From: Nemophila menziesii
Lineage: Eukaryota; Streptophyta; Magnoliopsida; Boraginales; Hydrophyllaceae
NCBI GenBank assembly: GCA_029959085.1
Contig: JARWIR010000043.1
Location: 806,001 to 870,000, forward strand
Direction: 5' to 3'
DNA length: 64,000 bases
Shown here: piece after piece, positions 1 to 11,099 of the stretch
Position numbering within the stretch: position 1 is the first letter of the stretch
Layout of the letters: every line of letters starts with the position of its first letter
Notes under the pieces: model-generated
Databases searched by the model: none
What the model was told of the DNA's origin: nothing
What the model saw: only the letters and a program-made list of their open reading frames with translations
Position numbers and translations under genes: made by a program

Positions 1-245
1 TTTTATATCCATAGCAATAGTATAGACTCTCAAAATCACTTTTAGGAAAAGCACTAGATTAGTGATTATTAAAATAATCACTTAAAGTGATTTTAGATGT
101 CAAAATATTTTTTAATATTTTTTACAAATAATTTAATTTTAATCAAAAAGCGCTTTTAGCTCCAAAATAATCAATCCCAAACAGGCTCCTAGTGTTTTTG
201 CTAAAAGTGATTTTTAGAATCTAAAATATTACTATGGATCTAAAA
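1..245. repeat. MITE-like repeat (family A), partial at window edge
   Basis: The right terminus (about 170-188) reads AATCCCAAACAGGCTC, the complement of the left terminus of a copy at 35242-35468. The interior (CACTTTTAGGAAAAGCACTAGA and the following AT-rich stretch) is nearly identical between the two. A similar half-unit follows at 191-245. Related copies at 59902-60134 and 62134-62363 have 3-bp TTA duplications, which points to a PIF/Harbinger (Tourist-like) MITE family. This copy runs off the window edge, so its left end cannot be seen. Confidence 0.6.
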
Positions 246-418
246 TCACATTAAAATAGAGACGGAGTAAAAAAACATCAAAATTTTAAAAGTCCTAAAT
301 GGTCGCGTCTATCGCATAAGGCCCGGATCGGTCCTGCCTCTTTGAAGGGGATTTTACTTTATAAGTCCCAACCCAATTCCACTTTCTTTTTTAAATCCCA
401 CCCCAATTCCCTGGTAAC

Positions 419-1886
419 TGTTGGCATATAGCCTCCCTTAATAGGTTGTTTTAATGTGACAAATCCTCTTGTGTTTAGTGTGCTAATTACTATTGTTATA
501 TACATTCTATCTTGCACTCTAAATCATCAAAAAGCACTTCTTTATCTTTTAGATCAAAGCTTTATTGTTATATCTTAAGAAACTAATTCTCTTACAAATA
601 CTTTTATTCATATCTTTGTGTACATTGAGAATTAGCTTTAGTGATCAACTACAAAGTTTATTAGAATGATGTTCTCTACAACTCTCGTGAAGAAGTTTTT
701 CTAATCCGAGCATCATAGTAAAAGATATACTCACTAGAAGGTGTTTTAAACCTTTGGTGCGGTACACCGGAGTTTCTGTGCGGTACACCGCAACCCACGG
801 ACTACACCACGGTCCAGGGGGCTAGCCCGTCAGAGAGCAAGTGATTTTAGCAAGCTTGGTGCGGTACACCGGACCAACCCCGCGGTGCACCGCAGATTAG
901 GGTTTCCTGCAGCAAAATGAAGACAAAAGGAATATATCCGTTGGGGATATTAATATATCCGTTGGAGACAAGTCTTATGACTGTAGGGAGCATTTTGCAG
1001 CTATAGATTGAAGGTCTTTCAAGGCTACAACGACACCTTCATCCCATATACACTTAGGGGCTTAATTGTTATCATCCAAGAAGGTATCAAGAGCTATACA
1101 TTGTTGTATCCACTCAATTAAGGAGTTAATCCAAGAAGCTTCAAAGTTATTATCTACTCAAGAGAAGTTTTAAGCTTATAGTTATATCATCTCTTTAGGA
1201 GTTCATTAGCAAAGTTGTTTCACCCTTTAAACACTTTGTATTTATCCTCTTAATTCTAGTTCTTATAATAGATAGGTTAAGAGAGAATTTGAGTATCGGG
1301 AGTATACTCGGTGTCCTTGTGTTGTGATTACACAAGAGTTTCCTTCGTGGTTTCGAAGAGGTTGTCCTTCATGTTATCGAAGAGGTTGTAAGGGTTATTG
1401 TGTTCTCGACCCGGTTAAGAGAGACACGGGAGCTTAGTGAAAAGCTTGAAATCCTAAGGAGGCTTCCTTAGGTAGTGGATGTAGGGAAACCGAACCACTA
1501 TAAATCGTGTGTATCTTTCTATCCCTACACTCTTTATTTTCCGCACTTTATATGTTTGATTATATGCTAGTATGAATATTGTGATATTGATTATCTAGTT
1601 TATCTTACTTTAATCATCTAGCATAGTAAGAGAATATAATTTCTATTTACTTGTTTAACTTCTATATCAAACCTATTGTCATCTAGATTAGTAAGAGATT
1701 AGAAACTCGTTTTACTTGTATCACTTATATATCAAACCTCTAGTTTATCCATTGCATGATCCCTTAAGAGTTTGATATATTTAGTTGACCTAGTAGTTTA
1801 TCTCTTAAACTTATTATTATCCAAAAGATTTTTAATCAGGCATTAATCTTATTAGTAATCCTATTCACCCCCCTCTAGGACTTTCA
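419..1886 (+). mobile_element. Solo LTR, Sirevirus/copia-like
   Basis: The element begins TGTTGGCATA and ends GACTTTCA. It is flanked by a perfect 5-bp duplication GTAAC (414-418 and 1887-1891), so it is a complete solo LTR of 1468 bp. The 3' end carries the pyrimidine-rich ATTCACCCCCCTCTAGG seen at the end of many plant copia/Sirevirus LTRs. A cluster at about 755-895 repeats GC-rich near-palindromes (GCGGTACACCGG, GCGGTACACCGC, GCGGTGCACCGC), like the palindromic motifs known from Sirevirus LTRs. There is no internal domain, PBS or second LTR, which implies LTR-LTR recombination. It lies inside the repeat copy that resumes at 1892. The orientation comes from the position of the pyrimidine tract. 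Confidence 0.85.
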
Positions 1887-1891
1887 GTAAC

Positions 1892-3335
1892 TAGTCCAAC
1901 TAATATGGGTTAATGTACAAATATACCCCCACCCTCTATCCATACAGTGAAAACAAAAAATCCCACCCCCCAAACCCATTATACAACCGGATCCCCCACC
2001 CATCTCTCTCTCTCATTCCTCAGCTCTCTCCCTCTCTCTCCCCTCTATTCCCTCTCTATTCTCTCTGTAACCTACACCAACCACCGCCCCTACCACAAAC
2101 ATCACCATGGCCACCACCTGCAGGCTGCATCACCCCACCACCACTGCTGCGAGCAGAAACGCCCCCCCCCCACCACTGCAGACCCCCTCCCCCATCCTCC
2201 TTCTTCATCAGACCCCCTCCCTCTCCTCCTTCATCTCTGTAGACAGACCCCCACGAACACCACTGCCGCTGCTGCAGATCCACCAACCACCATTGTCGCT
2301 GCTGCACCACCACCAACACTGATCCATCATCACAGCAACCCCACCACCAACACTGATCCATCATCACAGCAACCCCACCACCAACACTGATCCGCAGATC
2401 TGAGCCCCCCACAGATCTGAGCCCACCCTCCCCTCTCAGAGCTTCATCTCAGGAACACCAACATCGCCGCCGTCATCACTGCAGCGAACACCACCATCGC
2501 CGACGTCGTCACTGCAGCGAACACCACCATCGCCGTCACCTCTCCGCATGCGTGAAGAACACCGCTGCCGCTGCTGCAGATCCACCATCTCTAACCCTGC
2601 AGCTTGACCACCACCGTCCAGAAAACCACGGATGCTGGAGCAGATCTGACCCTCCACCGTCGCTTATCTCTTGCTCGACGCGCTCCTTCAAGACGCGGTT
2701 CTCCAAGCGCTTCATTACCGACACCACGCCGTCCACTGTCAATGGGCCAGTTCCGGCGTTGCCTTCTCGTCGGTGCATCAGATCCAATTTTTTTTTTTTA
2801 ATGTACTGGTTAATGGGGCTGGACCTAGATTGATATGTGTGGGTGATGGGCCAACCCCTAATACGAGCCATATGTTTTTTTGTTTGTGTAATGCCTTATG
2901 GGTCCAGACCCAGTTAGTTGGAATGTAGGCCCAATACTGTATAAATTGTTGTTAATTATTTTTGTTCAATATAGGTACAAGTCCACATATAAAAAGATTG
3001 TATATTTTAAATAAAGAATTTTAAGTTATTGTTTTAAACTACATGGGTACAACCACCAGATTAAAAAACTGTTCTTTTTATTCGTAATGGGTGTGGACCC
3101 AGTTGAGTTTTGTGCTATATGGGGCCAGCCCCATATGAGTAGATACTTATACTAAAAAAGAAAACGTAAAAAAATAAAGAACGTGTTGGGTCCGTACCCG
3201 ATAAGAACAGGGGCAAAAATACCAAAACCCAAACCAGATAGTTAGATTTAGGACTTAAAAAAGATTTTTTTTGTAACTAGGATTTAAAAGAGAAAGTTGC
3301 CCAAAATTAGGACTCAATTTGTATTATCCTCTTCT
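1892..3335 (+). repeat. Dispersed Pro/His-codon-rich repeat, copy 1
   Basis: This copy contains a CT-rich leader, then a CCACCACCA-rich block (2080-2650) in which every frame is open for a while. AT-rich sequence follows, with many short palindromic words such as TGGGTCCAGACCCA (about 2900), GGGGCCAGCCCC (about 3120) and GGGTCCGTACCC (about 3190). The right end (CAATTTGTATTATCCTC, about 3335) matches the right end of copy 2 near 28865. The left portion of the element probably lies before the solo LTR inserted at 419-1886. I see no protein domain; the Pro/His/Thr-rich ORFs are a composition effect. It is likely a non-autonomous DNA transposon, but I could not define its target duplication. Confidence 0.5.
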
Positions 3336-3645
3336 TTGAACTACCATCTTTGAGTTCGTTTATTTTTACATTTTTTTCAAATCGTACTCTAAAGATGCAT
3401 GAACGGATTAGTTTCCTTGCCATCCTTACGACAGAGCACATCTTTTAGCATATGGACCCCCAAATACTTTACATTCTCATATTCTCATAGCCCATCTTCA
3501 TCACTTCTTTTGGGGCCCAACAACATTGAAATCGGTCCAAATTTCACCAAAACCGTTTGACTGACATATACATTCGCGCGAAATTGGTTATCCCTATCGA
3601 CTTTTCTCTATCTCTCTCTCGTCTCTCCAACTCTCTTCAAGCTCG

Positions 3646-5161
3646 ATGAATAACACGTCAGCCGGCCCGTCATCAAAAGCTAGACCTATTTCATCTCAAC
3701 CACCGGAAACTTCATTAAAGCGGAAACGTGGAGTTTTTCAGAAAGACTGTAAGTTAATTGGCCGTTACAGATTAATTTCGTAATTCATCATCACCATTCT
3801 CTAATATATATTTATCTTTTGTATGTAACAGTACAGCACATGATGTTTGGTTTTGGAGATGATCCTAATGTAAGCCTTCTTATATGATTTCCTGTTCAAA
3901 TTTTTAACAATTGTAATTGGCGAATTAATTAACCCGGCATTAGAGGCTTCCAGTGACAGGGTGTATTGGTGTGTCAATATTATACGAGTCTCTTAAACAA
4001 CTTAACTTTTAGGGGAGTTAGTAACTAAACGGTTCTGAATTCCACAATTTTATGATGTTTTTTCTGTAATTGTTAGCCAAAATTAAACGGTGTCACAGGT
4101 ATTAAACCATTTAACAAGCTCCAGATTCACGAGACATAGAAATGGCCATTGGGGATTACCCATCTACAATGTAGCTCTCTGTTTGTTTTGAGAACTGAAT
4201 AGGTTTTGTCTTGATTCGATTCTATATTGACTGGGTAGTGTTTTTTTGAAAATTAGTGAATAATGCTTTTTGAGGAGTAAATTAAGTGAAATAAGCTCGT
4301 TCATATAGGAAAACTAGTAAATATTTAGAGAGAGGGGGTCAATGAAGAAGGTAAAATGTAAGAAAAGTGATACTTGTAACATGACTGTCGCATCTTATTG
4401 CTAATATTTATACGTATATATTATGTATGAATAGTTGTGATGGATAATAAGCTGATTTTATGTTGTTTATTGTTTGAAATTACAGCCACTTCCAGAAACT
4501 GTATCCCTTGTAGAAGACATTGTTGTGGAGTATGTTACAGATATGGTGCGTTAAAGCAAATCTCTTTTTAATTTTAAAATTTATATCCCATATGAAGGCT
4601 CAAGTTAATTACTATACTACGCGATTTATGCAGGTGCATAAAGCTGAAGATACTGCATCAAAAAGGGGAAAGCTTTTAACCGAGGATTTTCTCTTTTTAA
4701 TTAGAAAGGTATGTTTTGCAAGGCATCTATGTTTCTTTGAAGAATTTGTTTGCAATATATACCTTGAGCTCTCATAATTGTGTAATCTTCATTACTTGTA
4801 TATGCTATTATTCTCATTAATTGATATTCTATTCTTAGCTAATATCATATTGTTGAATTCGGAAATAACTTATTATTTCTCGATCATGGGGTGAAATTTT
4901 GTTTCGTTTTGGATGATCTTGATGTAGAAAAACTATTTATTGTATTTTGATGTAGAAAGTATAGTATTTGAGGAAATTATGGTAGTTACTAATTATTATC
5001 ATGATCATGGTCTTGTTTACTAACTCTATATGTATGTATTGTGTCTTTAGGACCAGCCGAAACTAAGCCGTTGTTCAGAGCTTTTATCTATGAACGAGGA
5101 GCTGAAACAAGCAAGGAAGGCTTTTGAAGTTGATGAAGAGAAACTTGCATCAACTGAGTGA
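3646..5161 (+). CDS. TAF13: TFIID subunit 13 (TAF13)
   Basis: TAF13 is a histone-fold subunit of general transcription factor TFIID and acts in the nucleus, pairing with TAF11. The gene is split into five exons: 3646-3748, 3832-3869, 4486-4545, 4634-4708 and 5051-5161. All four introns are GT-AG, and the exons join to 128 aa plus a TGA stop, the usual family length. A low-complexity N-terminus (residues 1-27, Ser/Pro-rich, then KRKRG) is followed by the histone-fold region with the family motifs FGFGDDPNPLPETVSLVEDI, VVEYVTDMVHKAED and LTEDFLFLIRKDQPKLSRC. The C-terminal helix reads NEELKQARKAFEVDEEKL. The start is the first ATG after a CT-rich 5' leader (3590-3640). The gene converges on ERdj3B, with 296 bp between the two stop codons. 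No disabling change is visible. Homology is from family knowledge and was not searched. Confidence 0.95.
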
Positions 5162-5457
5162 TACATTATAAGTATAGATATATGGTATTCTTCACCTTTG
5201 TTTTAGAGTGTTTTGATCACCCAACTATTTTTTGTCCTTAAAGGACCATTATTTCATTAAATCAGTTTCAAAGATATATTAAGAAACCATTACTTTGCAC
5301 AACGGTTCATACAATTTCGTACTATTACAAATTATATATACCTCAAAATATCAAAATCGGGAAGAATGACACCTAAATATACTACTATTTCACAAACAGT
5401 TATATGAATGCCCCAAAAAATCTTCAATAAGAACCTTAATATTACAGTTTTTAAATT

Positions 5458-7136
5458 TCAAATTTCGGACTTCAAATCCGAGGTGAGAGTTTGCTTGATC
5501 AATCTCTTTTGTTCCTCTGTAAGTGAAGTTGGGAAAAGAACCTCAAATTTGACATACAAATCACCCTTCTTGTTGCTAAAGTGTAATGGCATCCCTTCAC
5601 CTTTAAACTTTCTGACTTCCTTGGGTTTCGTAATTCCCTAGAGTAGTAAAGTTATCATAAAGTTAGTTTGATGCATTTATTCTATTACAAGTTCAAAGCA
5701 TAAGAGTTGTACATAATATATTCTTTCACCTTTGAGCTAATGTCTACTATATGATCATCAAGATGTTTAATAGTCTTCTCAAAACCAACAAGAGCTTGTA
5801 GCAGAGTTATCGTAACACTTGTATGTAAGTCATTGCCTTCCCTTTTGAAACGATCATGAGTTGCTGTACGAATACGGAACTATCCAAACAATATAACGAA
5901 TCTAATTAGTACAAAATAAAATTGTTTATGTATTATAATGTTATAGGAATGTTAAGGTTGTTTATAGCCTAACCTTTAGGTCACCAGGTTCACCATCAAT
6001 CTTAGGCTCACCATCTTCATAAAAGACAATTTCTTCCCCATCTTTCATCCCTTTCTCGATATCTACGGTGACAAAGTTACCTTCTCGTACATACTTGACA
6101 TTTGGGCATTTCTCACAGACCTCCTCAGTCATCTGTTGAAACATCCCCGGACCAACTTGTCTGTGATAAACCTCATCTCTGCAGTTACATCGCCTCTTAC
6201 CTGGAGCCGGTTTTATAACGTTTTTCTCCCTCCAAATCTGATGGAATGATATATAAATATATTACACATTTCAGTAACAAACACTAAGATGGCATAAAAT
6301 AGAAATTTACCTTGAAAGAACCACCCATGTATAAATCTTCAAGGTTAGCATCCAATTCGACAATAACATCATCTCCTTTTACAATCTTTTCCTCTTCCTC
6401 TTCCATTGAACCTCCTCCTCCAAAGAACCTGGAATTAAAAAACTATAACTATCTGAAGATTTCAAAACTAATAAAGAAAATAAAGGTGTGATTACTTACG
6501 ACTTAAAAATGTCTTCCATATTATTCATTCTTCCACCACCTCCACCACCACTAGCCGCATGTTGTTTAAGACCCTCTTCTCCGTATCTATCGTATATATT
6601 CCTCTTATCACTATCCGATAGCACTTCATATGCTGCCATTAATTTTCCCATTCATCAAAGATTAAAAAGGAAACATTTTTTGTATTAATTTATAAAAAAT
6701 GATATATCACATCGATTACTAGAAAAAAGGAACAGAATTATAAATTACCGTTGCTAATTTCAGCAAATTTTTGATTGGCTTCTGCATTTCCTTGATTCTT
6801 ATCAGGATGATACTTCAATGCCAGCTTCCGATAAGCTCTTTTGATCTGATCCTCGGGGGCGCTTTTTGGAACTTGTAATATATCATAATAACTCTTCCTG
6901 CAAATATCATTATTTCAAAATCATGAATAACAAAAACACTTTACAAGCACAATATGGAATGTGATAGTATAAATTCAGGAGTAGCTCAAAAGGTAAATGA
7001 GTCAACGTCAGTTACGCCACAGTCGTAGAAGACTATGTCATATTAAACAAGGCTAGTATACTTACGCTGCAATGGCGATGATGCAGTACGATAAAATGCA
7101 TAATAAGCTTAGCAAATCTGATAATCGATGCGCCAT
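5458..7136 (-). CDS. ERDJ3B: ER luminal DnaJ protein ERdj3B
   Basis: ERdj3B is a J-domain co-chaperone of BiP in the ER lumen; in Arabidopsis it works with SDF2 in receptor-kinase quality control. Seven exons on the minus strand (7066-7136, 6749-6897, 6500-6632, 6311-6428, 5974-6237, 5730-5879, 5458-5637), all with GT-AG borders, join to 354 aa. Residues 1-23 form a hydrophobic signal peptide ending in IIAIA. The J-domain follows, with HPD at residues 54-56 and the helix IV segment [20 protein letters not shown]. Next come a short Gly run and the substrate-binding C-terminal half with RCNC and CEKC cysteine pairs; these are fewer than the four zinc-finger repeats of canonical DnaJ, as expected for ERdj3. 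A typical C-terminal domain ends in KSEI. There is no KDEL/HDEL signal, consistent with retention through partners. The size and exon phases agree throughout, so the gene looks functional. Confidence 0.96.
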
Positions 7137-7318
7137 TTTTACTTGCAAAAAATCTAGGGACTATATTCGAAAGAATCAAAATTAAGATTTAAATAATTTA
7201 AGAAATTATGCTTTATCTTTTGATATTAGTAATAAATATACCTGAAGTTAACCGTCAGTTGACTTAGTTTTGTATATCAACGAACTTTGACTTGCAAACG
7301 TGTTCCTAAGGAAAATGA

Positions 7319-7400
7319 GCCAATAAGAGAAACTTGCACTTGTTTTAACCAATGAGAGAAACTTACACTTGTTTCAGCCAATGAAGGTATGCCATGTGGA
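7319..7400 (-). promoter_or_regulatory. Tandem CCAAT repeats with degenerate ERSE upstream of ERdj3B
   Basis: A ~33-bp unit beginning CCAAT(A/G)AGAGAAACTT is repeated, giving three CCAAT boxes at about 7320, 7350 and 7379, roughly 190-250 bp upstream of the ERdj3B ATG. The last is followed after exactly 9 bp by CCATG (CCAAT-N9-CCATG), one base away from the ER stress response element CCAAT-N9-CCACG. A role in unfolded-protein induction is an inference from the gene's function. Confidence 0.4.
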
Positions 7401-7939
7401 TAGAGGTTGTCACAAAAGTTTAATGTGATGAAAAACCCCCAGCACTCTTATACCCTCGTTTAGCCGTATAAAGTCCAAGCATTCTTATACCCTCGTTTAG
7501 CCCAATAAAGCCCAATATAATTAGGCCTAACGGCTGAACATAAATGATTTTCAAGCCCGAGTTGAAATTTGACTTCCTTTCTTTTTTGAAGTGAAAAGAG
7601 ACTCAAATGACATAGAGCAAAGGCCCATATGGGTGCCCAAGAATTCATTAATTGGTTATTTCCAACAAATATAGTGTTGTTTAAGGCTTGAAACTAGTGG
7701 TATTTTTTGGAAAAGAATATCAAGCACGAAATATCGAAAATAAAAAATTAGAGAAATTCCAAAAAGAAAAATTCTTCCATCCAATATTGGATGATCCGTT
7801 GTAAAAAAATATATTAGATGATCTTACACCAATAATGTTAATACACATACCTCACGTTTTAAACTTACAAAAGTAACTACCTTTAGAGTAATGATAACAT
7901 GTTAATATCAAGCACCAAATATCATTACTCCTAACTTTA
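7401..7939. other. Intergenic, no gene seen
   Basis: AT-rich sequence between the ERdj3B promoter and the Pack-MULE. It contains a short duplicated phrase (ATTCTTATACCCTCGTTTAGCC at about 7446 and 7479) but no coding segment or recognisable element. Confidence 0.5.
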
Positions 7940-7948
7940 TTAATCTAA

Positions 7949-9374
7949 GAGTAAATAACACTTTTGCCCCCTGCGTTTATACCCGATTGACAGGTTGCCC
8001 CCTAACCTTTAAAATGCGACTCGTTGCCCTCTACATTTTAATTTCGTGACCCGTTACCCCCTGACTGCGTGTTCCGTCCATTTTCGCCGTTAAAAGTGAC
8101 GTGGCATTTCCATGTCACATTTTTTTTATTTTAATCCAGGTGTTAATTAATTATTTAATTAAGATTAAAGAAGGGGTAAAAAAGGTTTTTTATAAATGGT
8201 TTTTATATTATTAAATATAAATAATAAAATAAAACCCCCCCCTACCCCCACCGCACCCCCTACCCCCCCCCCCCCCCCCCCCTTTTTCTTCTTCCCCTTC
8301 TTCTTCCCCGATGACCTGCAACTTAAAAAAAAATCTAATGAAGGAGAACATGAAGATTGTACAATATATACAGTATTTGTTGAAATCAATTGGGTATATA
8401 TACTACGTTTGAAACATAATGGTCTATATGGTCTATATTTGTTGAAATCTATTTCACATAATGAAGGAGAACATGAAGATGATTAATGTGAGAAGATCAA
8501 TGTCGGAGGGGAATCGTGTAGAGACGAGATCGTTCAAGAGGAAATGTGAAGCATCTGCGGAAAACCTGCAACTACTCCTAACCTATCCATATCATAGAAA
8601 AGGCGATGAATGAGCTCTAGATTCTTGATTAAACACAACCCCGAAATGAATCTTGAAAATTTGAAAGGGTTTAAAGAGAAACCTTTTGATTGCATAGAAT
8701 TATAGTATTGTTCAGCTAAATGGAAACGTGAATGATGAATTAATACACCGATGAAACGGTTGTAATCCACGCTGAATACTCTGCATTCTGGTGATTTAGT
8801 CATTTCGTCGAACACTTGAATTGCTTTATCAATTAGTCCACTCTTAACGTAGCTTGATATGCGTGCACGGTATATTAACCGATGATGCTTACCAAGCATT
8901 TTATACATTTGATTATTAGCAATGTGGGTTTGCTCAGATACGAATGCATAGCATTGGGTTCTTTTTCGATGTTGTAATATGTAAAGGTAAGTGAAGCTCT
9001 CTGACTGAATGCAAAGTTGGGATTTTTTTTTTTAAGTTGCAGGTCATCGGGAAAGAAGAAGAAGGGGGGAGGTGCGGTGGGGGTGGGGGGGGTTTATTTT
9101 ATTATTTATATTTAATATATAAAAACCATTTATAAAAAACCTTTTTTTACCCCTCCTTTAATCTTAATTAAATAATTAATTAACACCTGGATTAAAAAAA
9201 AAAGTTGACATGGAAATGCCACGTCACTTTTAACGGCGAAAATGGACGGAACACGCAGTCAGGGGGTAACGGGTCACGAAATTAAAATGTAGGGGGCAAC
9301 GAGTCGCATTTTAAAAGTTAGGGGGCAACCTGTCAATCGGGTATAAACGCAGGGGGCAAAAGTGTTATTTACTC
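7949..9374 (-). mobile_element. Pack-MULE (Mutator-like, non-autonomous) carrying a PPR fragment
   Basis: The element is bounded by a perfect 9-bp target duplication TTAATCTAA (7940-7948 and 9375-9383). Both ends start GAGTAAATAACACTTTTGCC read inward. The terminal inverted repeats are long: about 380 bp on the left (7949-8328) and about 340 bp on the right (9033-9374), aligning through phrases such as GGCAACCTGTCAATCGGG and GACGTGGCATTTCCATGTCA up to GTTGCAGGTCATCGGG. The middle (8329-9032) carries non-transposon DNA with a PPR coding fragment. There is no transposase. A poly-C tract at 8263-8282 lies in the left TIR. The high similarity of the TIRs and the perfect TSD suggest a fairly recent insertion. 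Confidence 0.93.
8534..9012 (-). pseudogene. Captured 5' fragment of a pentatricopeptide-repeat gene
   Basis: The coding part (8534-8908) encodes 124 aa starting MYKMLGKHHRLIYRARIS and includes PPR-type helices (LIDKAIQVFDEMTKSPECR, YNRFIGVLIHHSRFHLAEQ, FKFSRFISGLCLIKNLELI). It resembles the N-terminus of the mitochondrial PPR protein of the Arabidopsis At1g13040 type. Similarity stops after about 108 residues and the last ~16 residues are unrelated sequence. The frame stays open upstream of the Met to about 9012, probably the original 5' UTR. Intact members of this family have around 500 residues, so this is a fragment acquired by the surrounding Pack-MULE. Whether it is transcribed cannot be told. 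It would give a hairpin or antisense RNA against the parent gene if read from the other TIR. Confidence 0.85.
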
Positions 9375-9692
9375 TTAATCTAATAACATGTGTTTTGTTA
9401 TAATAATTAATGGCCAATGACCATGATATAAATATTGGATTATCTAATATTGAATGAAAGTCTTACCCTTCCAAAAATTTTCAATTGCAAACATTTTAGA
9501 GTATTCCAAATTCGAATTTGAATTCCGAAATTTTTTATATCGGAACAAAAGTTTTCATTTTATAAAAATCGAAAATTCAGAATAACTCTTTTTTTTATCC
9601 TTTCTGTTCAATTTCTACCATTTTTAAAATTCATCCTTGAATATAGTTAGGTAAAGCAATTTTATGAGGGGACCAAGAAGGTACAAGGGAAC

Positions 9693-10618
9693 TAGGGATG
9701 GCAGTGGTTATGATTTTAATCCGAAACCGATGGATTACCGAACCGAATAAAAACCGATTATGTAACCGTGGTTAAATCCGTTAGGATTTGGTTTTAAAAA
9801 GTGAAACCGATGGTTAAAACCGTTAGGTTATGGTTTTAGATTAAAACCCGAAAAACCGAAAATCTGTTTTATATATATATGATTTTATTTTACCTATTAA
9901 AGGCTAAAATCCATGTACTTTTATATTTTGAAGACCATCTTTCTTATATTTTTTTTGATTTTTAATTACCAAAAGGTCAAAAGTCTCAACCCAACTATAG
10001 ATAAGGATAGAAATGCTTATGGTTTAAAATCAAAATCCATGAAAATTTGAACCGATTAAAAATCGATTATGCAACCATGGATAAAATCGTTAGGTTATGG
10101 TTCTGAAAAATGTAACCGATGGTTAAATCCTTCAGGTTAAAATTTTAGATAAAAATAAAACCGAATAACCAAAAATCCGTTTATTATCCTCTATTTTTGT
10201 ATATTTTGTAGTAATATAGATAAAAAAGTATTTTCATATCTCAAAATTTAAATTTAAATAGTAGAATTAAAACAAATGTTATTTAATTAAAGATCAACAT
10301 AATATTTTATATATTTGAGATTTTTCATGTAGTTGTGATCTTGTTTCAATATTTTCAATACATATAGAGAGTTATAGTTTGACATGTCACAAGAGCGAGA
10401 CGAGGTTAGGAATCCTACTGCGAGAGGGACGCCTCGCGAGCCGGGTTATGGTTAAAATCTGAAAAACCGTTTAAAAAACCGAATCCGAATTATTCGGATA
10501 CGGTTTTAAAAAGTAAGTCCGATGGTTAAATCCGTTAGGGTTTGGTTTTTGATAAATTAAATGGATATGGACATGGTTTTGGAATTTTTTGCAATAATCC
10601 GATCCTTTGTCATCCCTA
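9693..10618. mobile_element. hAT-type non-autonomous transposon, long copy
   Basis: The ends are TAGGGATGGCAGTGG and TTTGTCATCCCTA. The element is flanked by a perfect 8-bp duplication AAGGGAAC (9685-9692 and 10619-10626), the hAT signature. Its 926 bp are filled with repeated phrases (AAACCGATGGTTAAATCCGTTAGG and variants) and lack coding potential. A shorter copy in opposite orientation lies at 32019-32580. Confidence 0.9.
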
Positions 10619-10626
10619 AAGGGAAC

Positions 10627-11090
10627 GACCTTAATTTATAATTTTGAGTTGATTAAAAAAAATTCAATTATTATATATTAGATTCCTATATTATCAAATA
10701 ATCTATATTGAATGAAGATAAAAAATTTAAATTTATTAATCAAATTTTATCTTAAATTTAAACATATAAACAATTTAACATTTAAGGTTTTTAAGATAAT
10801 TAAGAAGGGGAAAGTGAAATTTCTAATTTAAGGGATTATTGTAACTTTTTTGAGTAAAATCAACTCAAAAAATATGAAGACCATGGCCCTTTAGATTTTT
10901 CTCAGTAATTAATTAAATTTATTAAAAAAATAGTTGTATTTTCATAAATACTATATTCAGTATCTCTGGTTTGTGAATATAATTTTTATTTTTGTTTTTA
11001 AAGTATATTTTAAGAAACCAATTCTTGTTTTTTATAATATTTTCAAAAAACATATAAAGGTATAATTTTGATTACAAATATAATTCTCAA
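10627..11090. other. AT-rich intergenic, nothing identified
   Basis: Low-complexity AT-rich sequence between the hAT element and the next MULE-like element. No ORF, RNA gene or repeat boundary is apparent. Confidence 0.5.
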
Positions 11091-11099
11091 TTAATTATA

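Noticed and set aside
4520..4777. 85-codon frame overlapping TAF13
   Set aside because: It reads through exons 3 and 4 and their introns in a way the spliced TAF13 model explains better.
8196..8486. Frame with a poly-Pro run
   Set aside because: It arises from the poly-C tract of the Pack-MULE terminal repeat.
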